NCBI GenBank assembly: GCA_022781985.1
Contig: JALESH010000021.1
Span: 1-64,000 of the forward strand
Source: Lachnospiraceae bacterium
GTDB lineage: Bacteria > Bacillota > Clostridia > Lachnospirales > Lachnospiraceae
Reading direction: 5' to 3'
Length of the DNA: 64,000 bases
Within the stretch, counting starts at the first letter, position 1. Every line of letters starts with the position of its first letter. Positions 1-7,331 of the stretch are shown piece by piece. A program made the translations under genes and the position numbers. Below the pieces are notes generated by a model. That model had not been told where the DNA came from and did not search any database. It saw nothing but the letters and a program-made list of their open reading frames with translations.

Positions 1-1
1 C

Positions 2-190
2 GATCAAAAATGCAGCGCCTGCCGATTTTTTCTGTACTGTGCCGGAGGATGCCGTGCGATTGCTCTGGCTCTGACGGGAGACAAGCTGGCGGCAGACCCG
101 TCAAAGTGTATTTTCTTTACCGGCGGTTATTACGAAAAAGCGCTAAAGGCTATGGAGGGCTATCACAATCTCAGTCCCATGCAGCTTTAG
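2..190 (+). CDS. Radical SAM/SPASM peptide maturase, C-terminal fragment (cut by window edge)
   Basis: Reading from base 2 gives 62 residues ending in TAG at 188-190. They carry a cysteine pattern C-x2-C-x5-C-x3-C (residues 4, 7, 13, 17) and a further Cys at residue 36 followed by FF and GYYEK. This is the usual look of a SPASM-domain tail, which binds auxiliary iron-sulfur clusters in radical SAM enzymes that modify ribosomal peptides. The catalytic CxxxCxxC domain must lie upstream of the window. The gene ends 23 bases before the first precursor gene, so it is probably the maturase of this cluster. The overlapping longer frame starting at base 10 is a shadow. The fragment is short, but the SPASM pattern is clear; the peptide modification it makes cannot be told. 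Confidence 0.8.
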   Translation, partial: DQKCSACRFFLYCAGGCRAIALALTGDKLAADPSKCIFFTGGYYEKALKAMEGYHNLSPMQL

Positions 191-213
191 GATGTGCAAA
201 GGAGGAAATAAGG

Positions 214-657
214 TTGAAAGGAATGAATAAAAAAGAGCTACTTGAAAAAGCAAAGGCGGCAAAATCCCCGGAAGAAATTCAGGCTCTTGCAAAAGAAAAC
301 GGTATGGAGGATTTTTCCGTGGACAGTGCAAAAGCCTATTACGAACAGTTTCACAAGGAAGGGGAGCTTTTAGATGAGGAGCTGGACAATGTAGCAGGAG
401 GAGCCTGCTATATTGATGATGGGCGTATGGTGACTACAGTATGCCATGATTGTGAGCATTTTGCCTGCAAGCATTGTGGAAGTACCAACCGTAAAATTCC
501 ATACGGTCATTTACCGTGCTGTCCTTATGCCCATATATCACCTTTATCCGAACAGGTAGCGGAACAAGATGAAGCGGGCGGATGTTCAAATTGTACATAT
601 ATGAGTTATGAAGGAGGACTTTGGCTATGTAACAGCCCAAACAATCGAAGATCATAA
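214..657 (+). CDS. Nif11-like leader, Cys-rich precursor peptide 1
   Basis: 147-residue precursor of a ribosomally made, modified peptide. The TTG start at 214 is chosen because GGAGG (201-205) lies 8 bases upstream; the in-frame ATG at 223 is the alternative. The leader (residues about 4-63) is an acidic, helical Nif11-like sequence ending in ELDNVAGG, the double-glycine site expected to be cut by the C39 peptidase of the downstream transporter. The 84-residue core has ten cysteines arranged C-x2-C, C-x4-C-x2-C, CC-P, C-x2-C and a final GLW-x-C. It is nearly identical in its leader to precursor 2, but its core has two extra cysteines, at the TVC and PCC positions. The final product and its activity are unknown. 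Confidence 0.88.
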   Translation: MKGMNKKELLEKAKAAKSPEEIQALAKENGMEDFSVDSAKAYYEQFHKEGELLDEELDNVAGGACYIDDGRMVTTVCHDCEHFACKHCGSTNRKIPYGHLPCCPYAHISPLSEQVAEQDEAGGCSNCTYMSYEGGLWLCNSPNNRRS

Positions 658-683
658 CAGGAAAAGAAATAAACAAAAGCCCA

Positions 684-730
684 AAAGGCTATGGAGGACT
701 ATCGAAATCTCAGTCCCGTGCAGCTTTAAG
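684..730 (+). pseudogene. Relic of the maturase gene 3' end between precursors 1 and 2
   Basis: These bases match 145-191, the last 14 codons of the maturase gene plus its stop, with only a few changes (encoded tail KAMEDYRNLSPVQL against KAMEGYHNLSPMQL). No coding frame leads into them. They are a passenger of the tandem duplication and mark its left boundary. Confidence 0.8.
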
Positions 731-750
731 ATGTGCAAAGGAGGAAAAGG

Positions 751-1191
751 TTGGAAGGAATGAATAAAAAAGAGCTACTTGAAAAAGCAAAGGCGGCAAA
801 ATCCCCGGAAGAAATTCAGACCTTTGCAAAAGAAAACGGTATGGAGGATTTTTCTTTGGAAAGTGCAAAAGCCTATTATGAACAGTTTCATAAGGAAGGG
901 GAGCTTTCGGATGAGGAGCTGGACAATGTAGCGGGAGGAGCCTGCTATATTGATGATGGGCGTATGGTGACTACAGTATTCAATGATTGTAAGTATTTTG
1001 CCTGTAAGCATTGTGGAAGTACCGACCGTAAAATTCCTTACGGTCATTTATCGGGCTGTCCCTTCGCTAAAATGTCACCTTTATCTGAACAACTGCAGAC
1101 AGATGATGAATTAAGTGGATGTTCAAATTGTAAATATATGAGTTATGAAAAAGGGCTTTGGCTATGTAACAAGTCAAACAATCGAAGATAA
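751..1191 (+). CDS. Nif11-like leader, Cys-rich precursor peptide 2
   Basis: 146-residue paralogue of precursor 1. The TTG start at 751 follows GGAGG (740-744) by 6 bases; the GTG at 733 would include the ribosome site and is rejected. Leader and ELDNVAGG cleavage motif are almost unchanged from precursor 1. The 83-residue core has eight cysteines: one after the Gly-Gly-Ala, then C-x4-C-x2-C, one C-P, a C-x2-C pair and the final GLW-x-C. The first-copy cysteines at the TVC and PCC sites are replaced by Phe and Gly. The conserved spacing fits either maturase-made crosslinks or metal binding. It probably uses the same maturase and exporter as its neighbour. Confidence 0.87.
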   Translation: MEGMNKKELLEKAKAAKSPEEIQTFAKENGMEDFSLESAKAYYEQFHKEGELSDEELDNVAGGACYIDDGRMVTTVFNDCKYFACKHCGSTDRKIPYGHLSGCPFAKMSPLSEQLQTDDELSGCSNCKYMSYEKGLWLCNKSNNRR

Positions 1192-1240
1192 TAGCAGAAA
1201 AAGAAACAAAAGAAAGGAAAAGAAAAAAACAATTGCAGAA

Positions 1241-1597
1241 TTGGTGAAAAGCATGAAGACGGCAAAATCCTCAAAGGAGCTGATGGAGTTAGCCAAAGAG
1301 GCAGGAGAGAAAACTACCCTTGAACAGGCAGAGGGGTGTAATGGCAGACTTCATCTCGCTGCGAAAGAACTTTCAGATGAGGAAGTAGACTGTGCAGCAG
1401 GTGGAAGATACCGAACAGCAAATGACCATAAGCTGACCACAATGGCAAACGAATGTGAGTTTTTCATTTGTAAAAGCTGTTGGACCCAAAATGGGCAGGG
1501 GCATACTGTAAGATGTCCATATGAGGGTCTCTACACCTGTTTGGCCTGCAGATATTGCAGCTATGAAAACGGCTTGTGGATTTGTGGTCATAATTAA
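1241..1597 (+). CDS. Nif11-like leader, Cys-rich precursor peptide 3 (start uncertain)
   Basis: More diverged third precursor. The leader ends in EVDCAAGG, followed by a 63-residue core with eight cysteines in the same order as precursors 1 and 2: C-x4-C-x2-C, C-P, C-x2-C-x2-C, then GLW-x-C. No good start is visible. TTG 1241, GTG 1244 and ATG 1253 are in frame, but the only purine-rich stretch (AAAGGA, 1213-1218) is over 20 bases away. An ATT at 1232 would align best with the leader start of the other copies. The frame is open back to 1145 inside precursor 2. Either the start was lost in the duplication, or translation depends on coupling or an unusual start codon. Conservation of the core argues for recent function. 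Confidence 0.65.
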   Translation: MVKSMKTAKSSKELMELAKEAGEKTTLEQAEGCNGRLHLAAKELSDEEVDCAAGGRYRTANDHKLTTMANECEFFICKSCWTQNGQGHTVRCPYEGLYTCLACRYCSYENGLWICGHN

Positions 1598-1614
1598 AAT
1601 CGGAAATACTACAG

Positions 1615-1659
1615 GGCATACAAAATTCGGTCGGCTATTTAAACGGAATTTTGTATGCC
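1615..1659 (+). promoter_or_regulatory. Perfect 14-bp inverted repeat between precursors and exporter genes
   Basis: GGCATACAAAATTC (1615-1628) and its exact complement (1646-1659) enclose a 17-base loop. It lies 18 bases after the precursor 3 stop and 52 bases before the membrane-fusion gene. No T run follows, so it is not a classical terminator. A partial attenuator or mRNA-stabilising hairpin, giving more precursor than exporter, is the likely role; a protein operator is possible. Confidence 0.7.
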
Positions 1660-1711
1660 TATGTGTGCAAGTATATGAAATGATGAAACATAAGAAAAAG
1701 GGAGGAAGTCG

Positions 1712-2185
1712 ATGGATAATCAGATTTTCAGGAAGAAGAATATAGAGCGGGTTTCCTCTCCCGAGCAGCTAAACGATTATGTTCGCGTATCAAATCCTGG
1801 TGTGTGGATGGTATTGACAGCAGTCATTGTTTTACTGTTTGGGATATGCTCCTGGGGAGTCTGGGGGAATCTGGAAACGATTTTACATACTGTATGCATC
1901 TGTCAGGATGGCAAAATGATCTGTTATGTTTCTGATCGTGAAATTGACTCAGTGAAGTCGGGGATGACGATAACGGTACAGGAGAAAAAGTATACGATTT
2001 CGAGTATTTCTGAAGTGCCGGTAGAGATTGATGAAAAAATGGATGCCTATGCGTTATATATTGGAGGGTTTAAGGCTGGAGACTGGGTATATGAGGTCAT
2101 TACGGATACAGAGCTTTCAGACGGTACCTATGAGGCAGAAATCGTAACGGAGAGCATACATCCGATTTCGTTTTTAATGAATTGA
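1712..2185 (+). CDS. Short HlyD-like membrane-fusion protein of NHLM export system
   Basis: 157 residues. The N-terminal stretch FRKKNIERVSSPEQLNDYV is the hallmark opening of NHLM bacteriocin-system secretion proteins. One membrane segment follows (about residues 33-52), then a beta-rich soluble part. Full-length family members are much longer and include a coiled-coil hairpin that is missing here, so this is a minimal form; no frameshift was noticed. It presumably links the inner-membrane transporter to the outside in this one-membrane cell. GGAGG at 1701-1705 supports the ATG at 1712. The gene ends 10 bases before the first transporter gene, so the two are co-transcribed. Confidence 0.75.
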   Translation: MDNQIFRKKNIERVSSPEQLNDYVRVSNPGVWMVLTAVIVLLFGICSWGVWGNLETILHTVCICQDGKMICYVSDREIDSVKSGMTITVQEKKYTISSISEVPVEIDEKMDAYALYIGGFKAGDWVYEVITDTELSDGTYEAEIVTESIHPISFLMN

Positions 2186-2195
2186 GGGCAGATAC

Positions 2196-4382
2196 ATGAA
2201 GAAGAAAAAAGCAGCGATTAAAAAGCCCATTACAACAGGGGTTTGTAAGGTTCCTGTCATTATGCAGCTGGAAGTGCTGGAATGCGGAGCAGCTTCTCTG
2301 GCGATGATTCTGGCATACTATGACAAATGGATTCCGTTGGAACAGGTACGCTCAGACTGCGGGGTTTCACGTGATGGCTCAAATGCCAGAAATGTTCTGC
2401 GGGCGGCAAGAAGCTACGGTATGGTAGCAAAGGGCTATCGGTATGAACCGGAAAGCCTGAAGGCAGAGGGAAGGTTTCCCTGCATTATTCACTGGAATTT
2501 CAATCACTTTGTAGTGTTGAACGGCTTTAAGGGAGATAAGGCGGTCATCAATGATCCTGCCCGGGGTGTTATATCCGTTTCCATGGATACCTTTGATCAG
2601 AGCTTTACGGGAATCTGTCTGATGATGGAGCCGGGGGAGGATTTTGAACCGGGAGGAAAGCCTAAATCCATGCTTGCCTTTGCGAAAAGCAGATTAAAAG
2701 GAGCCGGAACAGCAGTGGTATTCGTGGTGATAACGACCCTGATTTCCTCTTTGATCGGAGTTATTAATCCGGTCTTTTCAAGAATTTTTTTGGATCGTCT
2801 GTTGACCGGTCAGAATCCGGACTGGTTCCCTCCGTTTATTGTGGCACTTTCATTTTTTAATATCCTGCAGCTCATTGTGATCTGGATAAAGACTGTGTAT
2901 TCCCTGCGTATTAACGGAAAGATAGACGCTGTAGGCAGTGCTTCCTTCATGTGGCAGATCCTGCGAATGCCGATGGAGTTCTTTTCTCAGCGTATGGCAG
3001 GAGACATACAGCAGCGCCAGTCTTCTAATGCGCAGATTGCGCGAAGTCTTGTAGACGCATTTGCACCTCTTGCCCTGAATACGATTATGATGTTTTTTTA
3101 TCTGATCGTAATGCTGCGCTATAATGTAATGCTTACGGTAATTGGAATAGTTTCGATTTTTCTTAATTTGATTGTTTCCCAAATTATATCCCAAAAGAGA
3201 ATCAATATTACCCGTGTACAGATGCGTGATTCCGGAAAGCTGGCAGGCACAACAGTAGCAGGGATGGAGATGATAGAAACAATTAAGGCCAGTGGTGCAG
3301 AGAATGGATTTTTTGAAAAGTGGTCAGGCTATCAGGCAAGTGTAAATACGCAGCAGATTAAATTCCAAAAGCTGGAACAGGTTCTGGGTATGATTCCGTC
3401 TCTGGTCAACAGCCTTACCAATACGGCAGTTTTAATGCTTGGCGTCTGGCTTACGATTCGAGGTGAATTTACGGTGGGTATGATCATGGCATTTCAGGGA
3501 TTCCTGTCTTCCTTTACCTCTCCGGCAATGACCCTGATTCAAACCAGACAGATGCTCCTGGAGATGCGTACGCAGATGGAGCGTGTTGAAGATGTAATGA
3601 ACTATCCGGCTGATGTTAATTACCGGGATGATGCGATATCCGATGATGCGGAATACGGTAAGCTATCCGGCTGCATTGAGATGAAGCATATAACCTTCGG
3701 ATATTCAAAGCTGGGGGAACCCCTGATCGAGGATTTTAACCTCTCATTGAAAACAGGAAGCCGCGTTGCATTAGTGGGCAGCTCAGGCTGTGGTAAGTCT
3801 ACAATTTCAAAGCTCGTTTCCGGCTTATATAAGCCCTGGAGCGGAGAGATTTTATTTGATGGAAAGCCGATGGAGCAGATTGACCGCAGCGTATTCACAG
3901 GCTCCCTTGCCGTTGTGGATCAGGAGATCATTCTCTTTGAGGATACGATTGCCAACAACATCAAGATGTGGGATACCTCCATCCAGGATTTTGAGATGAT
4001 CATGGCAGCACGGGATGCACAGCTGCATGAGGATATTATGCAAAGAGAAGGCGGATATCAGTATAAGATCATGGAGGGTGGAAAGGATTTGTCCGGCGGT
4101 CAGCGTCAGCGTATGGAAATTGCCCGGGTACTGGCACAGGATCCTACGATTATTATTTTAGATGAAGCGACAAGTGCACTTGATGCGAAGACGGAAAGTG
4201 AAGTGGTAGCTGCCATTAAAAACAGAGGAATTACCTGCATTGTAGTAGCGCACCGCTTATCAACCATTCGTGACTGTGATGAGATTATCGTAATGGAATA
4301 CGGGAAGGTTGTTGAGCGAGGCACACATGATGAGCTTTATGCAAAGGGAGGCATTTACACGAGTCTTGTCTCCAATGAATAA
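2196..4382 (+). CDS. NHLM-type ABC transporter with C39 leader peptidase
   Basis: 728-residue peptidase-containing exporter. An N-terminal C39 cysteine peptidase has its nucleophile in ECGAASL (Cys30), His at about 104 (NHFVVL) and Asp at about 120 (NDPARG). This domain cuts leaders after Gly-Gly, matching the AGG motifs of the three precursors. A six-helix transmembrane domain follows (about 165-440). The ATPase domain shows Walker A GSSGCGKST (about 528), signature LSGGQRQR (about 632), Walker B IIILDEATSALD and the switch His in AHRLST. All catalytic residues are present. Length and order agree with the NHLM ABC1 family. It is the processing and export engine of the cluster. Confidence 0.95.
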   Translation: MKKKKAAIKKPITTGVCKVPVIMQLEVLECGAASLAMILAYYDKWIPLEQVRSDCGVSRDGSNARNVLRAARSYGMVAKGYRYEPESLKAEGRFPCIIHWNFNHFVVLNGFKGDKAVINDPARGVISVSMDTFDQSFTGICLMMEPGEDFEPGGKPKSMLAFAKSRLKGAGTAVVFVVITTLISSLIGVINPVFSRIFLDRLLTGQNPDWFPPFIVALSFFNILQLIVIWIKTVYSLRINGKIDAVGSASFMWQILRMPMEFFSQRMAGDIQQRQSSNAQIARSLVDAFAPLALNTIMMFFYLIVMLRYNVMLTVIGIVSIFLNLIVSQIISQKRINITRVQMRDSGKLAGTTVAGMEMIETIKASGAENGFFEKWSGYQASVNTQQIKFQKLEQVLGMIPSLVNSLTNTAVLMLGVWLTIRGEFTVGMIMAFQGFLSSFTSPAMTLIQTRQMLLEMRTQMERVEDVMNYPADVNYRDDAISDDAEYGKLSGCIEMKHITFGYSKLGEPLIEDFNLSLKTGSRVALVGSSGCGKSTISKLVSGLYKPWSGEILFDGKPMEQIDRSVFTGSLAVVDQEIILFEDTIANNIKMWDTSIQDFEMIMAARDAQLHEDIMQREGGYQYKIMEGGKDLSGGQRQRMEIARVLAQDPTIIILDEATSALDAKTESEVVAAIKNRGITCIVVAHRLSTIRDCDEIIVMEYGKVVERGTHDELYAKGGIYTSLVSNE

Positions 4383-4400
4383 TAGACAGGAGAGAAAAGC

Positions 4401-6608
4401 ATGGGATGGTTTGATGAACAGATAAAAGAGAGAAAAAGAAATGACGATAGTGTTTTTACCGAGTCCTTTGTCAATATCGCAGGAGCAATCATGGGCAAAA
4501 GGGTGTCAGATGCGTTAAATGATGACCGCACCATTACTCAAAATGCCATTGATGAGATACTAAAGTACTATCATGTAAAGAGCAGAGAGGTGCCGGATAA
4601 TCTGAAGGATATGAACGATCAGTTGGAATATCTGATGCGTCCCCATGGGATTATGCGGCGCACGGTTAAGCTCTCGAAGGGGTGGTACCAGGATGCGATA
4701 GGCGCAATGCTTGGAATGATGAAAGAAGACGGGCGTATTGTGGCTCTGATTCCGGATGGCTTGTCAGGCTATCGCTACCATGATTTTAAGACAGGAAAAA
4801 GAGAGAAAGTAAACAGACAGAATGGTTCTCTTTTTTCGGAGGATGCCATTGCCTTTTACAAGCCCTTTCCGGCAAAAAAGTTGGGTATTCCTGCGCTGAT
4901 GCAATATATAGTCCATACTCTCAGTCCATCGGATTTCATTCTGATAGTTCTGTGTACCTTTGCAGCCTCGCTGCTGGGAATGTTTATGCCCAGACTGAAT
5001 AACATATTATTCAGTACGGTAATTACTTCCGCAAGTATGCAGCTTTTGTATGCAGTTACCATATTTATGGTATGTGTGTCGATCAGTACAATGCTCATGG
5101 GAGCAGTGAAAGCATTGGTGTCGGCTCGCATTAAAACCAAAATGGAAATCTCAGTTCAGGCAGCAACCATGATGCGTATATTGTCACTGCCGGCTGATTT
5201 CTTCAAGGAGTATAGCTCAGGTGAACTCTTTATGAGGGCACAATATATCAACCAGCTGTGTAACCTGCTGGTTTCGGCAGGGCTTTCCACCGGACTGACC
5301 TCCCTCTTTTCTCTTATCTATGTTTTACAGATTTTCAAGTATGCTCCCGGCCTGGTTATTCCTGCCCTGGCTGTGACTGGGGCGACGGTTCTTCTTACCA
5401 TACTTTCTTCGCTGATGCAGATGAAGATCAGTAAAAGGCAGATGGAGCTTTCCGGCAAGAGCACGGGTCTGTCCTATTCCCTGATTACGGGTGTCCAAAA
5501 AATAAAATTGTCCGGTTCCGAAAAAAGAGCTTTTGCCAAATGGGGAAATTTATATGCAAAGCAGGCACAGCTTTCCTACAATCCCCCCACCTTTATCAAG
5601 CTGAACAGCGTTTTGAATATGGCAGTTTCATTGACCGGTACGCTGGTGATTTATTATGGGGCAGTAAAAACACAGCTTTCGATTGCAGATTATTATGCAT
5701 TCAATACCGCATATGGAATGGTTTCAGGAGCCTTTATGACTTTGGCGGGTCTTGCGCTTAGTATTGCACAGCTTAAACCAATTCTTGAGATGATTAAGCC
5801 TATTTTAGATACTGTTCCCGAATTGTCGGCGGATAAAGAGGTTATCACACGCCTGTCGGGCAGCATTGAGCTGAACAATGTCTCCTTTGGTTATTGTGAA
5901 AATATGCCCCTGGTTATAGATGATCTTTCCCTGAAGATACGTGCCGGTCAGTATGTGGCCATTGTGGGAAAGACCGGGTGCGGAAAGTCTACCCTGCTGA
6001 GGCTTTTGCTGGGATTTGAACGGCCGCAGAAGGGAGCCATCTACTATGATGGCAAGGATCTGAACAGTATTGATTTAAAATCCTTACGCCGTAAAATGGG
6101 TGTGGTCATGCAGAATGGGAAACTATTCCAGGGAGATGTTTATTCGAATATTGTTATTTCTGCACCGTGGCTGACCCAGAAGGAGGCATGGGAGGCAGCA
6201 GAGCTTGCCGGGATTGCGGAGGATATCCGTCATATGCCCATGGGGATGAATACACTGATTTCTGAAGGATCCGGGGGTATTTCCGGTGGTCAGCGCCAGA
6301 GATTGATGATTGCAAGAGCGATTGCACCAAAGCCCAAAATCCTGATGCTTGATGAGGCCACAAGTGCTCTGGATAATTTGACACAGAAAAAGGTTTCGGA
6401 ATCTCTGGATACATTAAAATGCACCAGAATCGTAATTGCACACCGCCTCTCTACCATCAGGCAGTGTGACCGGATCATTGTGCTGGACAAGGGTAAAATT
6501 ATTGAGGACGGCAACTATCAGGAGCTGATCGATAAAGGAGGATATTTTGCCCGGCTTGTGGAACGCCAGAGGCTGGATAATGCCTCACAGATGGAGGCAG
6601 TACAATAG
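4401..6608 (+). CDS. NHLM-type ABC transporter without peptidase (second subunit)
   Basis: 735 residues. The N-terminal ~150 residues are not a C39 peptidase; they are a soluble, charged domain typical of the NHLM ABC2 family and of unknown job. A transmembrane domain (about 165-460) and a complete ATPase follow: Walker A GKTGCGKST (about 523), signature ISGGQRQR, Walker B ILMLDEATSALD and AHRLST. It starts 18 bases after the peptidase transporter, with GACAGGAGAG as ribosome site. The two proteins probably form a heterodimer in which one half cleaves the leader. It is the last gene of the cassette; the next genes run in the opposite direction. Confidence 0.93.
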   Translation: MGWFDEQIKERKRNDDSVFTESFVNIAGAIMGKRVSDALNDDRTITQNAIDEILKYYHVKSREVPDNLKDMNDQLEYLMRPHGIMRRTVKLSKGWYQDAIGAMLGMMKEDGRIVALIPDGLSGYRYHDFKTGKREKVNRQNGSLFSEDAIAFYKPFPAKKLGIPALMQYIVHTLSPSDFILIVLCTFAASLLGMFMPRLNNILFSTVITSASMQLLYAVTIFMVCVSISTMLMGAVKALVSARIKTKMEISVQAATMMRILSLPADFFKEYSSGELFMRAQYINQLCNLLVSAGLSTGLTSLFSLIYVLQIFKYAPGLVIPALAVTGATVLLTILSSLMQMKISKRQMELSGKSTGLSYSLITGVQKIKLSGSEKRAFAKWGNLYAKQAQLSYNPPTFIKLNSVLNMAVSLTGTLVIYYGAVKTQLSIADYYAFNTAYGMVSGAFMTLAGLALSIAQLKPILEMIKPILDTVPELSADKEVITRLSGSIELNNVSFGYCENMPLVIDDLSLKIRAGQYVAIVGKTGCGKSTLLRLLLGFERPQKGAIYYDGKDLNSIDLKSLRRKMGVVMQNGKLFQGDVYSNIVISAPWLTQKEAWEAAELAGIAEDIRHMPMGMNTLISEGSGGISGGQRQRLMIARAIAPKPKILMLDEATSALDNLTQKKVSESLDTLKCTRIVIAHRLSTIRQCDRIIVLDKGKIIEDGNYQELIDKGGYFARLVERQRLDNASQMEAVQ

Positions 6609-6622
6609 GTACTGCCCTGCTT

Positions 6623-7327
6623 TTAAAAGTGCAGCCTCCGCCTCACAGCCTCTCTCAGTCTTCTGACAGACAGCAGGGTGATGAGGGCTGTAATGATGAT
6701 GCAGCAGACCACGAAAACCACGGCAGACCAGGAAAGGGAAAGGGGGTACTCCAGATACCGGTCAATGAGAAGTTCCATTCCGGCACAGAGGATACCTATC
6801 TCCGCGAAAAAGTAGAGAGCCGTGGCAATGGTGGAGGTGGGCAGGGTACGGATCAACAGCGTAAAGATTTCCACCAGGATGGTGACCAGCAGGAGGATGG
6901 GTACAGCCAGCCCGAGAAACCATTCGGAAGAAGCGGTCAGATAGGTGAGCATATAAAGATAGGTACCCACTGCAGCTCCGTCAAACAAAAGCGACAGGTA
7001 GATCGGCAGCCTGGTATAGATAAAGGCCGGTATCATCAGCACGAACAGGATAATGCAGATGCCGATGATGGTCAGGGACCACAGGCTGCCTGTAAAAACG
7101 AACAGATTCAGCAGGGCGCAGCCCACAGCGGTGGCAGACAGCACGATGCTGAGCAGGATGCCCAGATCCTTGCGCCTGACGGCCTCCACCTGCCCCTTCC
7201 GGCGGGGGTAGGGGGAATGGGCTGCCGCTTTTTTTAATTCTCCGGGATGAATGACGGGAGTCCCACAGAGTGGGCAGGAAGCCAGAGACGGATCCAGCTC
7301 CACGCCGCAGTTTACACAGTATGACAT
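6623..7327 (-). CDS. Zinc-ribbon membrane protein (DUF6320-like)
   Basis: 234 residues. The N terminus holds a C4 zinc ribbon (Cys 4, 7, 18, 21). A basic linker and about six hydrophobic membrane segments follow. The start at 7327 is chosen over the longer frame because GAGGAGG lies just upstream and the zinc ribbon begins right after the Met. It sits 4 bases behind the acyltransferase-like gene and is surely co-transcribed with it. This pair, with an HSL esterase nearby, recurs in Firmicutes from general knowledge. The function is unknown; the ribbon suggests a regulatory or scaffold role at the membrane. Confidence 0.75.
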   Translation of the reverse strand: MSYCVNCGVELDPSLASCPLCGTPVIHPGELKKAAAHSPYPRRKGQVEAVRRKDLGILLSIVLSATAVGCALLNLFVFTGSLWSLTIIGICIILFVLMIPAFIYTRLPIYLSLLFDGAAVGTYLYMLTYLTASSEWFLGLAVPILLLVTILVEIFTLLIRTLPTSTIATALYFFAEIGILCAGMELLIDRYLEYPLSLSWSAVVFVVCCIIITALITLLSVRRLREAVRRRLHF

Positions 7328-7331
7328 ATGT

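Larger units (their letters stand above)
145..1200 (+). repeat. Tandem duplication of the precursor unit (about 537-539 bp period)
   Basis: Bases 145-683 and 684 to about 1200 are two diverged copies of one unit. Each starts with AAAGGCTATGGAGG and carries the last codons of the maturase gene, the GGAGG site, the TTG start and a precursor gene. The offset is 539 bases at the ribosome site and 537 at the start codon because of a two-base indel. The stretch behind precursor 2 (about 1141-1220) again resembles the stretch behind precursor 1 (about 604-680), which suggests that precursor 3 came from a further round of duplication. Confidence 0.85.

Noticed and set aside
10-213. N-terminal extension of precursor 1 back to base 10
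   Set aside because: This stretch overlaps the maturase tail in another frame, and a good ribosome site with a TTG start lies at 201-216.
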